Below the pieces are notes generated by a model. That model saw nothing but the letters and a program-made list of their open reading frames with translations. It was not told where the DNA came from and did no database searches. Of a stretch of 64,000 nucleotides of DNA, positions 29,422 to 38,389 are shown one piece after another (position 1 is the stretch's first letter; each line of letters opens with the position of its first letter). Origin of the DNA: JBBKXP01 sp038251315 (GTDB lineage Bacteria; Pseudomonadota; Alphaproteobacteria; Rhodobacterales; Rhodobacteraceae); NCBI GenBank assembly GCA_038251315.1, contig JBBSBK010000001.1, positions 14,070 to 78,069 on the forward strand, given 5' to 3'. Position numbers and translations under genes: made by a program.

Positions 29422-30441
29422 ATGACGTCCGTGCCCAAAACTGATGCCACACGGCGCATCACCCTTGTGTCAACCATGAAGAATGAAGGTCCGTATCTTC
29501 TCGAATGGCTGGCCTATCACAAATCCATCGGCATCACCGATTTCTGCATCTTTTCAAACGATTGCACCGATGGCACCAACCTGATCCTGAACCGGCTCGA
29601 TCAGCTGGGGGTGATCCGCCATTTCGACAACCCGCTGGGCCCCCGCATGGACCCGCAGCGTGCCGCCTACAGCCGAGCGGGGCAAATGGACTGGGTAATA
29701 GACAGCGACTGGGTGCTGGTCGTCGACGCCGACGAATTCCTCAACGTCCGTGCGGGGAATCATTCCGTTCAAGCCCTGATCGACGCCTGCCCCCCCGGCA
29801 CCGATGCGATCTCGCTGAATTGGCGGTTGATGGGATCCTGCGGACAGGCGCACTTCGGTCAAGGGCTCGTCACCGAGCGATTCATCAAGGGGTCGAGTTT
29901 CTCCAGCCCTGAAAACGGGTTGGTCTGGGGATTCAAGACCTTGTTCCGGCCACACAAATTCGACTATTTCGGGGTCCACCGTCCGAAGTTCGAGAAAAGC
30001 AGGAAGCTTAACGCCGGGATGGTCAAATGGGTCAATGGCGACGGTATTGAAATCGGTGACCATATCCTTGGCAAAGGCTGGCGGTCGCGGTCCGAAACGG
30101 TGGGGTATGGTCTTGGCCAGATAAACCACTACGCGATCAAAAGCCGCGAGGATTTCCTGCTCAAGCGTTTACGCGGCACTGCCAATTCCAAGAACAAAGA
30201 TCGTATCGATCTGGCATACTGGAACAAATTCGACATCAACACGATCCATGACGCCAGCATCCGCACCGACGGCATTCAGCCGCAGATCGACGCGTGGCTG
30301 CAAGATGCCGACCTCGCCGCGCTCATGCGGGCCTGCATCCATGCATCGAAGCTGGTACTCGCCTACCAGAAGCAGGACAATGATCTTAAGAATTTTGTCG
30401 ACTCAGGGGTTTTTCCCCCGCCAAGGGAGGCAGCCGCGTGA
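29422..30441 (+). CDS. Family 2 glycosyltransferase (PF13704-like)
   Basis: A 339-residue glycosyltransferase with the same layout as the gene before it: LVSTMKNEGPYLLEWLAYHKSIGITDFCIFSNDCTDGTN, DxD-like VVDADEFLNVR, FKTLFRPHKFDYFGVHRPKF and GLGQINHYAIKSREDFLLKRLRG. It lacks the long C-terminal tail. An AAGG ribosome binding site precedes the ATG. Its TGA overlaps the GTG start of the sulfotransferase (GTGA), indicating translational coupling. No membrane span, so it should act in the cytoplasm. Confidence 0.87.
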   Translation: MTSVPKTDATRRITLVSTMKNEGPYLLEWLAYHKSIGITDFCIFSNDCTDGTNLILNRLDQLGVIRHFDNPLGPRMDPQRAAYSRAGQMDWVIDSDWVLVVDADEFLNVRAGNHSVQALIDACPPGTDAISLNWRLMGSCGQAHFGQGLVTERFIKGSSFSSPENGLVWGFKTLFRPHKFDYFGVHRPKFEKSRKLNAGMVKWVNGDGIEIGDHILGKGWRSRSETVGYGLGQINHYAIKSREDFLLKRLRGTANSKNKDRIDLAYWNKFDINTIHDASIRTDGIQPQIDAWLQDADLAALMRACIHASKLVLAYQKQDNDLKNFVDSGVFPPPREAAA

Positions 30442-31250
30442 CACCGCGGCTCTTGTGCGTCGGCACCCATCACAAGACCGGGACGGTCTGGATGCGGCGC
30501 ACCTTCCACAAATTCGCCGAATCTGAAGGTATCCCGGTGATCCGGGCCGACCGGACCACTCGCAAAACTGATCTTCCGGCACACGGCCCGGCCTTGGTCG
30601 TCAATTGGTCGTCCGAATTTTCGCCCGCCCTGTTCGATCACCCCGACGCGCGGTTTTTGCACATGATCCGCGACCCGCGCGACGTGCTGCTGTCGGGCTA
30701 TCGCTACCACCTGAGCGCACCTACCAGGAACGAAAAGTTCTTGCGCACCCCACGCCCCGACCTTGGCGGGCTGACCTACAAGGAACACCTCAACACCTTG
30801 CCCGAAATGGTCTCCGGCCTGCTGTTCGAGATGGACGGAAAACACGCCGAAACCCTGACCGAAATGCTGGCCTGGCCCTATGGGCATCCGCATGTTGTCG
30901 ATCTGCGCTACGAAGACATGATCGACGATCACGATTGCGCCCTGTTCCGCGCCGCTCTTGCCCAGATGACTGTCGCCGGGTTTGACACCGAACGCCTGAC
31001 CGCATTCTACTGGACGCACAGCCTGTTCGGCGGGTTGGCCGACGAGTCCAACCGCAAAGCCAACGTCACCGCCCACGTACGTTCTGGCAAGACCGCGCAA
31101 TGGCGAACGAAACTTCCGCGCGAGGTCGCAACGATTTATGCCGAAAGCTACGGGGCGGCCCTGAAAACGCTGGGTTACGCCGAGGCCGACGATTGGGTCG
31201 CGGCCTGCCCCTTGGCGGCGGATTTGACCGTTGGTGCCTTGCCCGGCTGA
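30438..31250 (+). CDS. Sulfotransferase family protein
   Basis: A 270-residue PAPS-dependent sulfotransferase candidate. The 5'-phosphosulfate loop is CVGTHHKTGTVWMRRTF (KTGTxW), the 3'-phosphate-binding region is FLHMIRDPRDVLLSGYRYH, and DLRYEDMID is a further family block. The GTG start overlaps the upstream glycosyltransferase stop by four bases, so the likely substrate is the glycan made by that enzyme. Its final 76 bases overlap the convergent glycosyltransferase, across a 15-bp tandem duplication. No membrane span. Confidence 0.85.
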   Translation: MTPRLLCVGTHHKTGTVWMRRTFHKFAESEGIPVIRADRTTRKTDLPAHGPALVVNWSSEFSPALFDHPDARFLHMIRDPRDVLLSGYRYHLSAPTRNEKFLRTPRPDLGGLTYKEHLNTLPEMVSGLLFEMDGKHAETLTEMLAWPYGHPHVVDLRYEDMIDDHDCALFRAALAQMTVAGFDTERLTAFYWTHSLFGGLADESNRKANVTAHVRSGKTAQWRTKLPREVATIYAESYGAALKTLGYAEADDWVAACPLAADLTVGALPG

Positions 31251-32260
31251 TCCTTTGCCGGCTGATCCTTGATTGCGGTGCGATGGGCCGCCTGCACCGC
31301 ATCGAACAAGCGGGCAAACTCCGGTTTTTCCTTCAGATCGGCGATCCGCGCCTTCGCCCCTAACACTGCAGCCTCGTGCAACTTGCGCAATTCGGGGTCC
31401 TGCAGCAGGCGGTCACGCTCTTGCGCAACCCTGTCCATCCAACGCAGAATCCGCAGATCAGCCATCTCGTTCTGATCATATTTGCGCCAGTAAGGCAGCG
31501 CATAATCGGCATCTGCATGGTTGGCATTGCCACGTGCAGCCTTGAGCAAGAAAGTTTCCATCGTCTTGAGGGCATAATGGTTCAATTGCACCAGATCGAA
31601 ACCGTAGTGTGGCGCGGTCAGGCTTTTGATGTCGCGGGTCAGATCGGCCTCCGACAACGGCTCACCGCTGCCGTTGACCAAGCGTACCTGATCGACCCGA
31701 TTACGGTGGAAGATCGGCGAATGATTATGAAATTCATGCGCGCCTGCCGACATGTGGGTCAGTGTCTTGGTGCCGCGCCGGTTCAGGCGGGGATGATAAG
31801 CGGCCTGCTGATCGGCCGCGTTGCGAAACTGACCGATCACCAGCTTGTCGTGATAGGTGCGCAGCCCGCTGCTGCCGAAATTGTGCTGCGACATCGAAAT
31901 GACGTTGGCATCGCCAACCGCCGCGAACAGATCGGACAACCGCCCCGCCCCGACGTTGACGCAAATGAATTCGTCGACGTCTAGTGACACTACCCAATCC
32001 GACCGGAACAAACGGCGTGACGTGTTGATGTAGCGGATCGCGGCCAGATGATGCTTGGTCATGTCCATGATCGTCGACGGATTGGGAAAATGGCGCACCA
32101 CGCCCAACTCGTCGAGTCGTTCCAGCATCAGATCGGTACCGTCGGTGCATCCGTTTGAAAAGACAAGGATATCATTGATCCCGATGAGGCGGTGATAAGC
32201 GACCCATTCCAAAAGAAACGGGGCTTCGTCCTTCATCGGTGTGACCGAAGATATGCGCAT
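31175..32260 (-). CDS. Family 2 glycosyltransferase (PF13704-like)
   Basis: A third member of the same family, 361 residues, on the opposite strand: SVTPMKDEAPFLLEWVAYHRLIGINDILVFSNGCTDGTD, metal site SLDVDEFICVN, and VQLNHYALKTMETFLLKAARGN. The C-terminus ends in a short low-complexity tail with a KDQPA/KDQPG duplication. ATG at 32260 starts the domain directly; a TTG six codons upstream at 32278 is possible. Presence of three paralogues around a sulfotransferase suggests a shared glycan pathway. Confidence 0.84.
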   Translation of the reverse strand: MRISSVTPMKDEAPFLLEWVAYHRLIGINDILVFSNGCTDGTDLMLERLDELGVVRHFPNPSTIMDMTKHHLAAIRYINTSRRLFRSDWVVSLDVDEFICVNVGAGRLSDLFAAVGDANVISMSQHNFGSSGLRTYHDKLVIGQFRNAADQQAAYHPRLNRRGTKTLTHMSAGAHEFHNHSPIFHRNRVDQVRLVNGSGEPLSEADLTRDIKSLTAPHYGFDLVQLNHYALKTMETFLLKAARGNANHADADYALPYWRKYDQNEMADLRILRWMDRVAQERDRLLQDPELRKLHEAAVLGAKARIADLKEKPEFARLFDAVQAAHRTAIKDQPAKDQPGKAPTVKSAAKGQAATQSSASA

Positions 32261-32394
32261 CTGTGACTGGGCCTGCAATTCTGCTCATGGACGATTGTCC
32301 TTGCAGGTCAAAAGGTCTGTCATTTGTGGCGCTATTGTGGCGAATTTGAAGAAAATGCCTGACGATTTCGGTATCGTGTTGAACAGTCACATTT

Positions 32395-32964
32395 TCAGCG
32401 CGTGGCGAATACGCCGACCGGCCCCGCCTTGGCTGCCACTGCCAGTTGGTCGTACATGTATCCGGCGACGGAGCGGAAGCAGATCACCTGAAATCCGGCT
32501 CCGGTGCGCCAGCACGCCGCTGCCACTTGCCCCAGACGGCTCCGCCTGAATTGCCCCACGACAAAGCTGTCGGGATGGAAATCGACCGGGGCCAGTTTGG
32601 CCATGACCTCGGCTGCATAGTCGCCTTCGACTGCGATCAATGCCCGCGCATCGGACACATCAACGGCAAGATGATGCAGGCCGGTCAATGACTTGCCGAT
32701 CTTTTCTAATGTCGATGCGACATCGCCGTAGGGCACCAGAACCAGCAGCTCGTCCGGCGACATCCACGCCAGCCCTTTGGCCCCGTCCGACACCATGCGC
32801 CCTTTCTCGGGGATCGGCTGTCCGACAATCGCCTTACACAGCGCCTTGACCTTGGCAGCACCCAGATCGGCCCGCAGGGTGATCATCCCCTGCATACCGC
32901 AATCGCGCACGCTCACCTCACCTACCGTCGCCCGGCCGTTCAATGCGGATAAAGGCTCAACCAT
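32395..32964 (-). CDS. soxG: Sarcosine oxidase gamma subunit
   Basis: A 189-residue gamma subunit of heterotetrameric sarcosine oxidase, which oxidises sarcosine to glycine, passing the methyl group to tetrahydrofolate. The GcvT-like fold shows MSPDELLVLVPYGD, HLAVDVSDARALIAVEG and KLAPVDFHPDSFVVGQFRRSRLGQV. ATG at 32964 overlaps the soxA stop by eight bases (ATGGTTGA); an upstream start at 32988 is less likely. Last gene of the operon. Confidence 0.9.
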   Translation of the reverse strand: MVEPLSALNGRATVGEVSVRDCGMQGMITLRADLGAAKVKALCKAIVGQPIPEKGRMVSDGAKGLAWMSPDELLVLVPYGDVASTLEKIGKSLTGLHHLAVDVSDARALIAVEGDYAAEVMAKLAPVDFHPDSFVVGQFRRSRLGQVAAACWRTGAGFQVICFRSVAGYMYDQLAVAAKAGPVGVFATR

Positions 32965-35900
32965 CCTGCTTCTCCCCGGCCTTGTCATAAAACACCTGAT
33001 CGACGATCCGGGCGCGCACAGTGCCGCCGCCGGTTTTGGTCAGTTCGACTTCTTCGCCCATCCGGTTCGGCCCGTGCAACACGAGACCCATCGCGATGCC
33101 GCGTTTCAGCGTCGGCGAATAATATGTCGAAGTGACGCGCCCTTGGGTATTGCGCTGCGCGTTCGCATTGACGCCATCGGCCACCGCATAGGCCCCGTCT
33201 TCGATCACCGACCCGTCAAGCGTTTCCAGCCCGACCAGTTTCCAGCGGTCCGGGTCAGTCATATGGCTCCGCTCCTGCGCCCGCTTGCCCAGATAATCGG
33301 CCTTTTTCTTGGAAATTGCCCAGCCAAGCTTCAGATCCTGCGGGATCACCGTGCCGTCGGTTTCGTCGCCGATCATGATGAACCCCTTTTCGGCGCGCAG
33401 AATGTGCAGACATTCGGTGCCATAGGGCATCACGCCGAATTCCTGCCCGGCCTCGATCAGCATGTCCCAGAACGCCCGGCCATAGGATGCAGGGACGGCA
33501 ACCTCATAGCTCAACTCGCCCGAGAACGAGATGCGGTAAACCCTGACTTTGAACCCACCCAGCACCCCGTCGGCCCACTGCATGAACGGCAGCATTTCCT
33601 TGGAAACGTCCATGCCGCCGACCTTTTCCAACAGCTTGCGCGCATTCGGGCCGACCACGGCGACTTGCGCGAATTGCTCGGTGACGTTGGCGATGAAGAC
33701 CTTCCAGTCCCACCATTCGCACTGAATCCAGTCCTCCATCCAGCCGTGAATCCGCTCTGCTCCGCCAGTCGTCGTATGGCACAACCACGTATCCTCGTCG
33801 ATCCGCGCAACCACGCCATCGTCAATCAGAAACCCGTTTTCGTTACACATCAGACCATAGCGGCATTTGCCGACGCCAAGGGTCGACATCATGTTGGTGT
33901 AAAGCATGTCGAGGAACCGACCGGCATCCGGCCCCTTGACGATCAGCTTGCCAAGGGTCGATGCGTCCAGCAAACCCAACCGTTCGCGCGTGTTTGTGAC
34001 TTCGCGGTTGACCGCGTCGTGTACCGTTTCGCCGCCGCGGACATAGGCAAAGGGGCGGCGCCACTGCCCAACCGGTTCGTTGTCGGCTCCGTTGGCGTTG
34101 GACCAATCCGAGATCGGCGTCATTCGCAGCGGTTGAAATATCTCGTCCCGCGCAGCACCCGCAATCGCACCCATGCTGATCGGCGTGTAGGGCGGGCGAA
34201 ATGTGGTTGTTCCGACCTGTGGAATGGCAGTGTTCAAAGAATTAGCAAGGGTCGCCAGACCATTGATGTTGCTCAGCTTACCCTGATCTGTCGCCATGCC
34301 AAGCGTGGTATAGCGTTTCGCGTGTTCAACCGATGTGAAACCTTCACGTGCGGCCAGTTGCACGTCGCTGACCTTGACGTCATTCTGAAAGTCCAGCCAG
34401 GCTTTGGAGCGCAGGGCATAACCTGCTCCCTGCGGCATCAGCCAGACCGGTTCGATCGGTGCTTCTGTCACATCGGCCCCGTCCGGGGCGCTGCCCGATT
34501 TCGGGGTGAATCCAGCCGCTTTGGCCGCCCTCCGCCCCGCGCCAAAACCATCCGCAACGACCTCGGCCGTATGCAGATGCCCGTTCGCTACACCTGCGGT
34601 GCGCACAAAGGTCAATCCGTCCGCCCCGGTCGGGGCGCGTTCTGCGTCAGGGCGGAACATTGCCTGATCTGCGTCCCAGACCAGTTTGCCACCGCAATGC
34701 GACCACAGATGCACCACCGGCGACCAACCACCCGACATGGCGACGCACTCGCAGGCGATCTCTTCCAGCACGCCACCCTCACCCGCCTGCGCACAGATCG
34801 CGACGCCAGTCACGCGCTTGCCGCCCTTGACCGATGCAATGCCTTTGCCCGCTTCGATCCGGATGCCGAGGGCACGTGCCTGATCCGCCAATTCCCCGCC
34901 ACCCAAGGCACGCGCGTCGATGATTGCGGGCACGTTAAGCCCCGCCTGTTTTAACGCAATCGCCGTGCGATAGGCGTCATCGTTGTTGGTGACGACCACC
35001 GTCCGGTCGCCCAGAGAAATGCCCCAGTTCAGCACATAATCACGCACCGCCGCCGCTAAAACGACGCCCGGCAAGTCATTGCCAGAAAACGACAACGGTC
35101 GTTCAATCGCGCCCGTCGCCGTGATCGTCTGTGTTGCACGGATTCGCCACAACCGATGGCGCGGTCCGGTTATTTCGGGCGCATGATCGGTCAGGCGTTC
35201 ATAGGCCAGAATATAACCGTGATCGTAAACCCCCGCCCCCATCGTTCGGGCACGGATTGTCACATGAGGCATATTTTCAAGAGTTTGCTGGGCGTTATTC
35301 ACCCATTCATCGGCCGACAGCCCGTCGATCTGCGCTCCGTCCACAACAGCCCGGCCACCCCAACCCGCCGTCTGTTCGATCAGCAGCACGCGCGCCCCCG
35401 CCCGACCAGCTTCCAGCGCTGCCGCCAACCCGGCGATGCCGCCACCGACAACCAGCACATCGACATGAATGTGGAAATGTTCGTAGGTCGATCCATCACG
35501 GTCCTTGGGTGCCTTGCCCAGACCCGCCGCCTGCCGGATCAAGGGTTCATAGACGTGCTTCCAGAATGGGCGCGGATGGATGAACATCTTGTAATAGAAG
35601 CCCGCAGGCATGAACCGCGACAGATGCGTGTTGATGACACCGACGTCGAATTCCAGCGACGGCCAATGGTTCTGCGACTGCGCGACCAGACCATCGAACA
35701 GTTCGGTCGTCGTCACCCGCTGGTTCGGTTCGAACCCCGCGCCAACACCCAGATTGACCAGACCGTTAGGTTCTTCGGCCCCGGCAGCCACGATGCCGCG
35801 CGCACGGTGGTACTTGAACGACCGCCCGACCAGAACCTGATCGTTGGCGAGAAGGGCCGAGGCGAGCGTGTCGCCTTCAAGCCCGCGCATCGTCCTGCCA

Positions 35901-35968
35901 TTGAACGTAAAATTCAGTCCGCGGTCACGGTTTACCAAGCGCCCGCCGGATGCCAGACGTGTGCTCAT
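32957..35968 (-). CDS. soxA: Sarcosine oxidase alpha subunit
   Basis: A 1003-residue subunit carrying the NAD site and the folate-binding domain. N-terminal features are the 2Fe-2S-ferredoxin-like FTFNGRTMRGLEGDTLASALLANDQ (without cluster cysteines, as usual) and RSFKYHRARGI. The dinucleotide site is VVGGGIAGLAAALEAGRAGARV. The C-terminal GcvT-like half (from about residue 610) includes FRPPYTPI, RERLGLLDASTLGKLIVKGPDA and GTECLHILRAEKGFIMIGDETDGT. ATG at 35968 overlaps the soxD TGA (ATGA). Length matches the family. Confidence 0.96.
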   Translation of the reverse strand: MSTRLASGGRLVNRDRGLNFTFNGRTMRGLEGDTLASALLANDQVLVGRSFKYHRARGIVAAGAEEPNGLVNLGVGAGFEPNQRVTTTELFDGLVAQSQNHWPSLEFDVGVINTHLSRFMPAGFYYKMFIHPRPFWKHVYEPLIRQAAGLGKAPKDRDGSTYEHFHIHVDVLVVGGGIAGLAAALEAGRAGARVLLIEQTAGWGGRAVVDGAQIDGLSADEWVNNAQQTLENMPHVTIRARTMGAGVYDHGYILAYERLTDHAPEITGPRHRLWRIRATQTITATGAIERPLSFSGNDLPGVVLAAAVRDYVLNWGISLGDRTVVVTNNDDAYRTAIALKQAGLNVPAIIDARALGGGELADQARALGIRIEAGKGIASVKGGKRVTGVAICAQAGEGGVLEEIACECVAMSGGWSPVVHLWSHCGGKLVWDADQAMFRPDAERAPTGADGLTFVRTAGVANGHLHTAEVVADGFGAGRRAAKAAGFTPKSGSAPDGADVTEAPIEPVWLMPQGAGYALRSKAWLDFQNDVKVSDVQLAAREGFTSVEHAKRYTTLGMATDQGKLSNINGLATLANSLNTAIPQVGTTTFRPPYTPISMGAIAGAARDEIFQPLRMTPISDWSNANGADNEPVGQWRRPFAYVRGGETVHDAVNREVTNTRERLGLLDASTLGKLIVKGPDAGRFLDMLYTNMMSTLGVGKCRYGLMCNENGFLIDDGVVARIDEDTWLCHTTTGGAERIHGWMEDWIQCEWWDWKVFIANVTEQFAQVAVVGPNARKLLEKVGGMDVSKEMLPFMQWADGVLGGFKVRVYRISFSGELSYEVAVPASYGRAFWDMLIEAGQEFGVMPYGTECLHILRAEKGFIMIGDETDGTVIPQDLKLGWAISKKKADYLGKRAQERSHMTDPDRWKLVGLETLDGSVIEDGAYAVADGVNANAQRNTQGRVTSTYYSPTLKRGIAMGLVLHGPNRMGEEVELTKTGGGTVRARIVDQVFYDKAGEKQDG

Positions 35969-36294
35969 GCGAATTCCCTCCAGCGCCAACCGGGGCGTTT
36001 GGCGCTGATCACATCCTTGATTGTCTGTGGCGGAGCTTTGGATTGTGCCGGGTAAGTCCCAAACACTTCAAGAGTGGCGGTGTCGCGCGCCGCCAGAAAC
36101 CATTTTCCACAGCCATAGGCATGCCGCCAGCGTTCGAAGTGCACACCTTTTGGGTTTTCGCGCATGAACAAGTAATCCTCGAAATCACTGTCCGAGGACC
36201 CGACGGTTTCACGTTTCAGATGCGCCTCGCCGCCTGCCGCCAGTTCGGACTCGTCGGCATCGACGCCGCAATAGGGGCATTGCAGGATCAGCAT
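35965..36294 (-). CDS. soxD: Sarcosine oxidase delta subunit
   Basis: A 109-residue zinc-binding subunit of sarcosine oxidase. The metal site begins MLILQCPYCG (Cys6, Cys9), with the later RHAYGCGKWF supplying another Cys, and the E-x-x-x-x-DYLFMRENPKGVHFERW block is diagnostic. A CGGAG ribosome binding site precedes the ATG. In most genomes soxD directly follows soxB; here two small genes stand between them. Confidence 0.94.
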   Translation of the reverse strand: MLILQCPYCGVDADESELAAGGEAHLKRETVGSSDSDFEDYLFMRENPKGVHFERWRHAYGCGKWFLAARDTATLEVFGTYPAQSKAPPQTIKDVISAKRPGWRWREFA

Positions 36295-36369
36295 GGCAGG
36301 GTCTCCGATGGCATGAAAAAGGCGGACGCATCGCTGCTCCCGCCCCAGGTAAAGTTTCGGTAGAAAGGT

Positions 36370-36570
36370 TTATTCGACGACAGGTGCCGGATCTGTTGCG
36401 ACCGGAGCGGCATCGCCCCCCGCAGGCGCGTACGCCGAATCGCCGGGAACTGCCCCGCCGTTGCCGAATGCGAACAGGGAAAAAATGACCACAAGCAGGA
36501 AGATGATCCCGCCTGCAACCCAAAGCCCCATGCCGCTGCCGCTTTCGCGACCGGTGATATAGTCAGCCAA
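36370..36570 (-). CDS. Small single-span membrane protein inside the sox operon
   Basis: A 66-residue protein with TTG start, decided by a strong AAAGGAGG ribosome binding site eight bases upstream. It has a short hydrophilic N-terminus (ADYITGRESGSG), one span (MGLWVAGGIIFLLVVIFSLFAFG) and an Ala/Pro/Asp-rich tail. I know no family. It lies between the 103-residue gene and soxD on the same strand, so it is probably co-transcribed with sarcosine oxidase. A role in the oxidase or its import is speculation. Confidence 0.65.
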   Translation of the reverse strand: MADYITGRESGSGMGLWVAGGIIFLLVVIFSLFAFGNGGAVPGDSAYAPAGGDAAPVATDPAPVVE

Positions 36571-36688
36571 GATGCACCCTCCTTTGATGGCAAGCGCATC
36601 AAAGCAGAGATCGGGACCAATGGAATATCAGCGGTTTTCCCCGCCCCTTTCGAGCCGGTTGCAGCCAGATCCCCATCCTCAAATGAGC

Positions 36689-36720
36689 AGGGTTCCGCCG
36701 GTTGTTCCCGGCGAAACCCT
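36689..36720. other. Strong 13-bp stem-loop in the sox intercistronic gap
   Basis: Arms AGGGTTCCGCCGG (36689-36701) and CCGGCGAAACCCT (36708-36720) pair around a 6-base loop with one mismatch or wobble. No T-tract follows on either strand, so it is more likely an RNA-stability or attenuation element than a simple terminator. It sits in the 180-base gap between the two small membrane-protein genes. Confidence 0.6.
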
Positions 36721-36750
36721 TTGACTTCCTTGATGGTGATCCGCGTGGCG

Positions 36751-37062
36751 TCAGTTTCCTGCGGGTGCCGTTTCGGTGTTTGTAGCCGGGTCAATCGCCG
36801 TTGGTGCAACTGTCGCGGCGGGTGCATCGGTCGCCGCTGGCGCGTCAGTCGCTGCCGGTTCTGTCGAATTGTCGATTGTGACATTGGTCTCGGCTGGTAC
36901 GACCGACTCTGTGGTCGCCGGCCCTCCGTTATCACTGAAAATCCAGTAAAGGACACCAACTGCGACGACGAGGGCGCCGACGATGAAAAACAGGGTGCTA
37001 TTCCCCGAACGGCGGGCGGTGTTGTTGGGATCGGAGCGGGAATTGATGTTTGGGTCGGACAT
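36751..37062 (-). CDS. Small single-span protein with Ala/Thr/Pro-rich repeats, inside the sox operon
   Basis: A 103-residue protein: Asn/Ser/Arg-rich N-terminus, one span (TLFFIVGALVVAVGVLYWIFS) and a periplasmic-looking low-complexity tail with PAATDAPAATDAPAATVAPTA repeats. A GGAGG ribosome binding site lies eight bases before the ATG. No family recognised. It follows soxB by 82 bases on the same strand. Its plan is the same as that of the 66-residue protein downstream, and the two may be functionally linked. Confidence 0.65.
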   Translation of the reverse strand: MSDPNINSRSDPNNTARRSGNSTLFFIVGALVVAVGVLYWIFSDNGGPATTESVVPAETNVTIDNSTEPAATDAPAATDAPAATVAPTAIDPATNTETAPAGN

Positions 37063-37144
37063 TGTTGAGCCTCCGGGCTTGCAAGTTGCTTTTGTTCAAC
37101 GTGCTTGACCCGGATTTGGTTCCAGACGGATGTCACCGGCACCT

Positions 37145-38389
37145 TCAATGCGCCACCCCCGCCGCGACGCTTTCGTCGATGAACTTGCCCTCGCCGAACC
37201 GCCACATGCTGAACGCCTCGGTCAGGGGTGACGCGCCCCTTGCCATCAGTTCAGCCATGGCCCAGCCAGATCCCGGAATCGCCTTGAATCCGCCGGTGCC
37301 CCAGCCGCAGTTGACAAAGATCCCCTCGATCGGCGTCTTGGACAGGATCGGCGAGCGATCCCCGGTCATGTCCACGATCCCGCCCCACTGGCGCAGCATC
37401 TTGAGGCGCGAGATCATCGGGAACGTCTCGATCAGCGCCCGCACGGTTTCCTCGATATGGTGGAACGACCCGCGCTGGGTGTAGTTGTTAAAGCCGTCGG
37501 TGCCGCCGCCGATGACCATCTCGCCCTTGTCGGACTGCGACATGTAGCCATGCACCGTGTTGGCCATCACCACGACATCCATGCAGGGTTTGATCGGTTC
37601 GCTGACCAGCGCCTGCAAGGCCAGTGATTCAATCGGCAACCGGAACCCGGCCATGTCGGCCAGCACACCCGTATGCCCCGCCACGACCATGGCGAGCTTG
37701 CCGCAATCGATCGCGCCTTTGGTCGTATCGACGCCAACGACGCGACCTTCGGACGTGCGCACGCCGGTAACTTCGCACTGCTGGATCACGTCCATGCCCA
37801 TGTCGCTGCAGGCCCGCGCATAGCCCCAGGCCACCGCATCATGCCTTGCAGTGCCGCCGCGCGGATGCCAATGCGCCCCCAGAACCGGATAGCGCGGCCC
37901 GTCGATGTTCATGATCGGACACAGTTCCTTGACCCGCGCCGGGCCGATGAATTCGGTAACGACACCCTGCAAACTGTTGGCATGGACGGTGCGCTTGTAG
38001 CCGCGCACCTCGTGTTGGGTCTGCGCCAGCATCATGACGCCGCGCGGGCTGAACATGACGTTGTAATTGAGTTCCTGGCTTAGCGTTTCATAAAGGCTGC
38101 GCGCCTTTTCATAGATCGCGGCAGACGGATCCTGCAGATAGTTCGACCGGATGATTGTCGTGTTGCGCCCGGTATTGCCGCCGCCAAGCCAGCCTTTTTC
38201 AAGGATGGCCACGTTCCGCACGCCGAAATTCTTGCCCAGATAATAGGCCGTCGCCAAACCGTGCCCACCGGCCCCTACGATCACCACGTCATAGCGCGCC
38301 TTGGGTGCAGGCGACCGCCATGCGCGTTCCCAGCCGGTATGGTGGCGGAAAGCCTCACGGGCGACAGCAAAGGCGGAATAGCGTTTCAT
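37145..38389 (-). CDS. soxB: Sarcosine oxidase beta subunit
   Basis: A 414-residue FAD-containing catalytic subunit. It begins MKRYSAFAVAREAFRHHTGW, typical of SoxB, followed by the dinucleotide-binding VVIVGAGGHGLATAYYLGKN. Other blocks are KGWLGGGNTGRNTTIIRSNY (flavin attachment neighbourhood), HWHPRGGTARHDAVAWGY and INCGWGTGGFKA-like NCGWGTGGFKAIPGSG. ATG at 38389 is chosen for the family N-terminus; codons up to 38479 are unrelated. First gene of the sox operon; a repeat cluster lies about 100 bases upstream. Confidence 0.96.
   Translation of the reverse strand: MKRYSAFAVAREAFRHHTGWERAWRSPAPKARYDVVIVGAGGHGLATAYYLGKNFGVRNVAILEKGWLGGGNTGRNTTIIRSNYLQDPSAAIYEKARSLYETLSQELNYNVMFSPRGVMMLAQTQHEVRGYKRTVHANSLQGVVTEFIGPARVKELCPIMNIDGPRYPVLGAHWHPRGGTARHDAVAWGYARACSDMGMDVIQQCEVTGVRTSEGRVVGVDTTKGAIDCGKLAMVVAGHTGVLADMAGFRLPIESLALQALVSEPIKPCMDVVVMANTVHGYMSQSDKGEMVIGGGTDGFNNYTQRGSFHHIEETVRALIETFPMISRLKMLRQWGGIVDMTGDRSPILSKTPIEGIFVNCGWGTGGFKAIPGSGWAMAELMARGASPLTEAFSMWRFGEGKFIDESVAAGVAH

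Noticed and set aside
32777..34954. A 725-codon open frame antisense to soxA and soxG
   Set aside because: Same shadow effect; soxA has clear motifs across the whole region.
36689..36720. The sox gap hairpin as a rho-independent terminator
   Set aside because: Neither strand has a T-tract after the stem, and soxD-A-G must be expressed with soxB.
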